This document shows positions 5,515 to 8,290 of a stretch of DNA of 8,290 bases, piece by piece. The notes under the pieces are model-generated. The model ran no database searches and had not been told where the DNA came from. It saw only the letters and a program-made list of their open reading frames with translations. Numbering within the stretch: the first letter of the stretch is position 1; every line of letters starts with the position of its first letter. A program made the translations under genes and the position numbers. This DNA comes from JBEATZ01 sp041178545 (GTDB lineage Bacteria; Planctomycetota; UBA1135; UBA2386), in NCBI GenBank assembly GCA_041178545.1, contig JBEGVB010000117.1, forward strand, positions 1 through 8,290. The letters run 5' to 3'.

Positions 5515-7541
5515 CCGCCGGCGGGGAAGGAATAGTCGACCAGCTGCGCCTGCGGCACCGCGCGTGCCGGATCGAGATCGATGCCGGCAGGGACGCGGAG
5601 CACCACGTGCTTGCCACGGTGGGCCCGCACGTCGAGCCAGTGCCAGCCCTGTCCCGCGGCAGCCAGCGTGTGCAGCACGACGCCCGCGGCATCCACGAGT
5701 TCGACCGGCCCGCCGGCCAGCTGGCCGTCCAGCTGCAAGCGCAGCACGTCGGCCTGCAGTTCGATGCCGCGCAGCAGCGCGTCGCGGTCGCGGGTGACCC
5801 ACTGCCTGCGGCCAGGGTCGTTGGGGTACAGCAGCCCGCAAGGGAAATCGGACGGGGTGAGGAACGCAGGGCCCTCGGTGTCCCGCGGACGGAGGAGCGC
5901 GTAGTGCACCTTCTTGCCGGCAGGGTCCACCCAGCCGAGGTCGTGCTCGGGGTGCGGCATCCAGAGCACGTCGAAGGTGCCCTTGGGCATGGCATCGTAC
6001 TGCCACTCCTCGCCCACCCGGTGCACCACCCCCATGAGGTAGCTGATGCGGTTGGCGCGCACGTACGCCACCGGGTTGCCGATGACCTCGGGGCGCTGGT
6101 AGTCGAGCGAGTTCATCAGCGGGTCGAGGCTGGTCAGGTCCCGCTGCGAGAAGTAGCTCACGATGCCGGGGTCCCAGATGCCGATGCGCGCGTCCGCCGG
6201 CAGGTGCAGCCCCGCCCACAGGCCCATCTCCAGCAGCTGCATCTGGCGCGGCGGCTGTTCCAGCAGCCCGCGCTCGACCCGGAAGTGGTACAGCGAGCGT
6301 TCCGTGGGCACGAACACCACGCAGAGTCCCAGCACCGCGAGGGCAACCGCACCCGGGCGGACCCTTGCGAACCATGCGCCGAGGGCACTGCCGAACAGTC
6401 CCACCAGGAGCGGCATGACGACGAAGGGCGCCACTGCGTACCAGTCCGCGTAGTCGAGGTAGGTGGGCAACAGCAGCTGGTCGGCAAACGATGCGCCGAG
6501 GGCCAGCAGCAGCGCGGTTGCGACCAGCCACACGGCACCGGTGGCGTGCCGCGGCGCGCGCACCGGCCACGGCAGCAGCGCGACGACCCGGAGCACGAGC
6601 AGCCCGCACAACAACCCTCGCACCCAGCCGAACTCGCGGGCGAACAGCAGCTGTAGGTAGTCAGGCCATGCGTCCAGGGCGCGCCCGAAGTGGGCGGCAC
6701 CCAGCCAGGGCACACCCCAACCGAGTTCGACGTTGCCTCGGACGATGAACATCTTCCACGTGCCGCTCGTCGGCAGCGCGGTGCCGAAGTGCGCCAGCGC
6801 GAACAGGTACCACGGTGCCGCGACGAGCGCGCCCACCGCGAGGGCGAGCACTGCCGCCCGGAACCGGACGAGGAACGGGGCTCCGCAGCCGCGCGCGAGG
6901 ACGAGACAGCAGGCGGTGCCGAATGCAACCGGCAGTGCATTGGTGCGTGTGAGCACGATGGCACCCAGCACCGCGCCGAGCCGGACCAGGCTGGTCCGGT
7001 CCCAGGCAGCACGCGCGACGCATGCGTGGGCCTGCCGCAATGCGACCACGAGCAGCAGCGCGTAGAGCCCGTTCTCCTTGAGGCCCCAGCACCAGACCAT
7101 GGCGGCCGGGTTCAGGCCCCAGGCCAGCGCCGCGGTGGCCCCACCCGCTGCGCCGAAGGCTGCGGACCCGAGGCGGAAGAGCTGCCAGCCGATGGCGCCG
7201 TGGAGCACGACACATGCGGCAAGCACGCAGTGGAAGAAGGAGAGGGCACCGCCGCACAACGGCTGCACGGCAACCAACAGGAGCTGCCAGAGGGGTTGGA
7301 AGCCGTAGGTCGGGTGGACCCCGTCGAACGTGAACTCGAGGTGGCTCCAGAACTGCTGGGCCAGCCGCAGGTAGAAGAAGCTGTCGTCCGGCACGTGGCG
7401 CACCTGCTCGACGAGCGGCAGGCGCCAGAGGAACGCCAGCTGGGCCACCACGCTGCACACGAGTGCTGCGGCGACCACGGCACGGACGCGGGGCGCGCGT
7501 GCAGGCAGGGTCCCCGTGGCGGCAGCGTCTGTCGTCGCCAC
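5511..7541 (-). CDS. GT-C fold (GT39/PMT-like) multi-pass membrane glycosyltransferase
   Basis: The product is 676 residues with roughly 10-12 membrane segments over residues 19-413, then a soluble, probably extracytoplasmic, C-terminal part. The first loop carries VPDDSFFYLRLAQQF (50-64), with the acidic Asp52-Asp53 pair typical of GT-C catalysis, and TFDGVHPTYGFQPLW (71-85), a signature of a widespread uncharacterised branch of lipid-linked sugar transferases. Other motifs are GLKENGLY (153-160), LTRTNA (197-202) and YLDYADWYAVAPF (361-373). The region after 452 has GIWDPGIVSYFSQRDLTSLDPLMNS, also characteristic of this branch. Residues about 590-676 look like a beta-rich domain. The likely reaction is transfer of a sugar from a polyprenyl phosphate donor to an envelope acceptor; donor and acceptor are not known. 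The start is GTG 7541 with GAGGG (7549-7545) three bases upstream, closer than ideal. The gene begins 10 bases after the prepilin gene and is probably cotranscribed with it. Confidence 0.85.
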   Translation of the reverse strand: MATTDAAATGTLPARAPRVRAVVAAALVCSVVAQLAFLWRLPLVEQVRHVPDDSFFYLRLAQQFWSHLEFTFDGVHPTYGFQPLWQLLLVAVQPLCGGALSFFHCVLAACVVLHGAIGWQLFRLGSAAFGAAGGATAALAWGLNPAAMVWCWGLKENGLYALLLVVALRQAHACVARAAWDRTSLVRLGAVLGAIVLTRTNALPVAFGTACCLVLARGCGAPFLVRFRAAVLALAVGALVAAPWYLFALAHFGTALPTSGTWKMFIVRGNVELGWGVPWLGAAHFGRALDAWPDYLQLLFAREFGWVRGLLCGLLVLRVVALLPWPVRAPRHATGAVWLVATALLLALGASFADQLLLPTYLDYADWYAVAPFVVMPLLVGLFGSALGAWFARVRPGAVALAVLGLCVVFVPTERSLYHFRVERGLLEQPPRQMQLLEMGLWAGLHLPADARIGIWDPGIVSYFSQRDLTSLDPLMNSLDYQRPEVIGNPVAYVRANRISYLMGVVHRVGEEWQYDAMPKGTFDVLWMPHPEHDLGWVDPAGKKVHYALLRPRDTEGPAFLTPSDFPCGLLYPNDPGRRQWVTRDRDALLRGIELQADVLRLQLDGQLAGGPVELVDAAGVVLHTLAAAGQGWHWLDVRAHRGKHVVLRVPAGIDLDPARAVPQAQLVDYSFPAGG

Positions 7542-7551
7542 GGGCCCTCGG

Positions 7552-8190
7552 TCAGCGGTCGAGCTTCTTCAGCTCGGGAACGGGCGAGTCGGGGCCGAAC
7601 GTCGGCATCGGGGTCTCGAGGTTGGGCCAGCCGTACTTCTCCTTGAGGTCCTCGGCGAAGTTGAGGGTGCGCACCGAGCCGTCGCCGAACAGGATGTTGA
7701 CCGAACCGTCCGCGAAGGCCCAGCCGTTCTCGTTGTCGTTCGCGATCCAGGCCTCCTTGCCGGACTCGATGTTGCCCTTGAGGTGCTCCTTGGCGCGACC
7801 GGCGTAGTCGGTGTCCATCGAGCTCACGCTGCGCAGGTCGACCCAGATGGTCTCGGCGTCGGCCTTGGAGAGCTCCAGGTAGTGCGGGTCGCTCTCGCGG
7901 ATGCCCGGCGTGAAGTAGTACTGGATGTTCTGCGGCGTGTGCTCGACCACGCCCTTCACCCAGGTGTCGAGGACGAACTTGTGGCCGCCCTCGGTCGGGT
8001 AGTGCTTGAGGCGGGTCTTGTAGTTCGTCAACCAGCTGTAGTGCTTGGACAGGTTGGCCGAGTCGGCAGCGATGTTGGCCGTGAGCCTGGAACCGATGAT
8101 GTCCGGCAGGAAGGCCGCAGCGAGCAGGCCGATGATGCCGATGACGACGAGCAGTTCGATGAGGGTGAAGCCTGCCTGGAGTCTCTTCAT
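7552..8190 (-). CDS. Prepilin-type N-terminal cleavage/methylation protein, pseudopilin (type II secretion G-like)
   Basis: The product is 212 residues. Residues 1-7 (MKRLQAG) form a short basic leader cut by prepilin peptidase after Gly7. Residues 8-27 (FTLIELLVVIGIIGLLAAAF) form the hydrophobic helix, with Phe at mature position 1 and Glu at position 5 as required for assembly. The globular part (about 35-212) is not a clear match to a named pseudopilin. It ends with WAFADGSVNILFGDGSVRTLNF (157-178), resembling the DG motif at the end of the many planctomycete prepilin-like proteins (DUF1559-type), but is shorter than those. The lysine- and acid-rich tail ends in PVPELKKLDR. It should sit in the inner membrane and possibly in a secretion or pilus filament. 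No other secretion gene is present in the window. ATG 8190 is set by the leader; no Shine-Dalgarno is evident. The glycosyltransferase gene follows 10 bases downstream. Confidence 0.9.
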   Translation of the reverse strand: MKRLQAGFTLIELLVVIGIIGLLAAAFLPDIIGSRLTANIAADSANLSKHYSWLTNYKTRLKHYPTEGGHKFVLDTWVKGVVEHTPQNIQYYFTPGIRESDPHYLELSKADAETIWVDLRSVSSMDTDYAGRAKEHLKGNIESGKEAWIANDNENGWAFADGSVNILFGDGSVRTLNFAEDLKEKYGWPNLETPMPTFGPDSPVPELKKLDR

Positions 8191-8235
8191 GTCAGGGGGG
8201 TCCGGTCGGGAGTTCGAGGGTCCGACGCGGTGAGC

Positions 8236-8264
8236 AGTCTATCGCACAGCCGCCCCTACGTAAC
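8236..8264 (-). promoter_or_regulatory. Possible promoter of the prepilin-glycosyltransferase unit
   Basis: On the minus strand GTTACG (8264-8259) and TAGACT (8241-8236) are separated by 17 bp, matching the consensus at three and four of six positions. Transcription would start near 8229, leaving a leader of about 39 nt. The match is weak and is offered mainly because the two genes need a promoter in the last 100 bases. Nothing else was recognised in 8191-8290. Confidence 0.25.
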
Positions 8265-8290
8265 GAGGCGCGGGTCCGGCTAACCCCCCC

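Noticed and set aside
1..8290. Further selenocysteine codons in the other genes
   Set aside because: The six other genes are complete between normal starts and stops with expected lengths; no second in-frame TGA followed by continued homology was seen.

Overview
This is a very GC-rich window, roughly two thirds G+C, with seven genes packed at short intervals and long spurious open frames on the opposite strands. The gene set and protein style suggest a free-living bacterium, most likely a member of the Planctomycetota. Two features point there: a type II secretion/pilin-like protein with a GFTLIELLVVIGIIGLL leader and a C-terminal LFGDGSVR motif, and a large GT-C type membrane protein of a kind common in that phylum. 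The assignment is inference, because there is no rRNA or marker tree to test it.

Layout from left to right. At 55-396 (minus) is a small exported heavy-metal-associated (HMA/MerP-like) protein. Its reading frame is interrupted by one TGA exactly where the first cysteine of the CxxC metal/redox motif should be. A 6-bp hairpin with a 5-nt apical loop starts at the right distance after that TGA and has a G at loop position 2. Together these make a strong candidate for a selenocysteine-containing HMA protein with a bacterial SECIS element, and this is the most interesting object in the window. Diverging from it (518-1987, plus) is a secreted GHL10/DUF187 (YngK-like) glycoside hydrolase-like protein.

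That gene converges on a minus-strand pair, miaB (3200-4630) followed by ribD (2088-3203). They overlap by the four bases GTGA and look translationally coupled: tRNA 2-methylthiolation, then the bifunctional riboflavin deaminase/reductase. An array of 15-bp tandem repeats fills much of the convergent gap after ribD and overlaps the ribD stop codon. Divergent from miaB is a YebC/TACO1-family gene (4776-5486, plus). It converges, with a hairpin covering both stop codons, on a two-gene minus-strand unit: a prepilin-type protein (7552-8190) and then a 676-residue GT-C/GT39-like membrane glycosyltransferase (5511-7541).

The genes do not form a single pathway. miaB and yebC both act on translation, ribD is housekeeping cofactor biosynthesis, and the pilin/glycosyltransferase pair may work together at the cell surface. 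No tRNA, rRNA, CRISPR array, insertion sequence or phage gene was seen, and there is no gene-free stretch over 300 bases. The largest gaps are 121 bp (397-517), 100 bp (1988-2087, repeats), 145 bp (4631-4775) and 100 bp (8191-8290).
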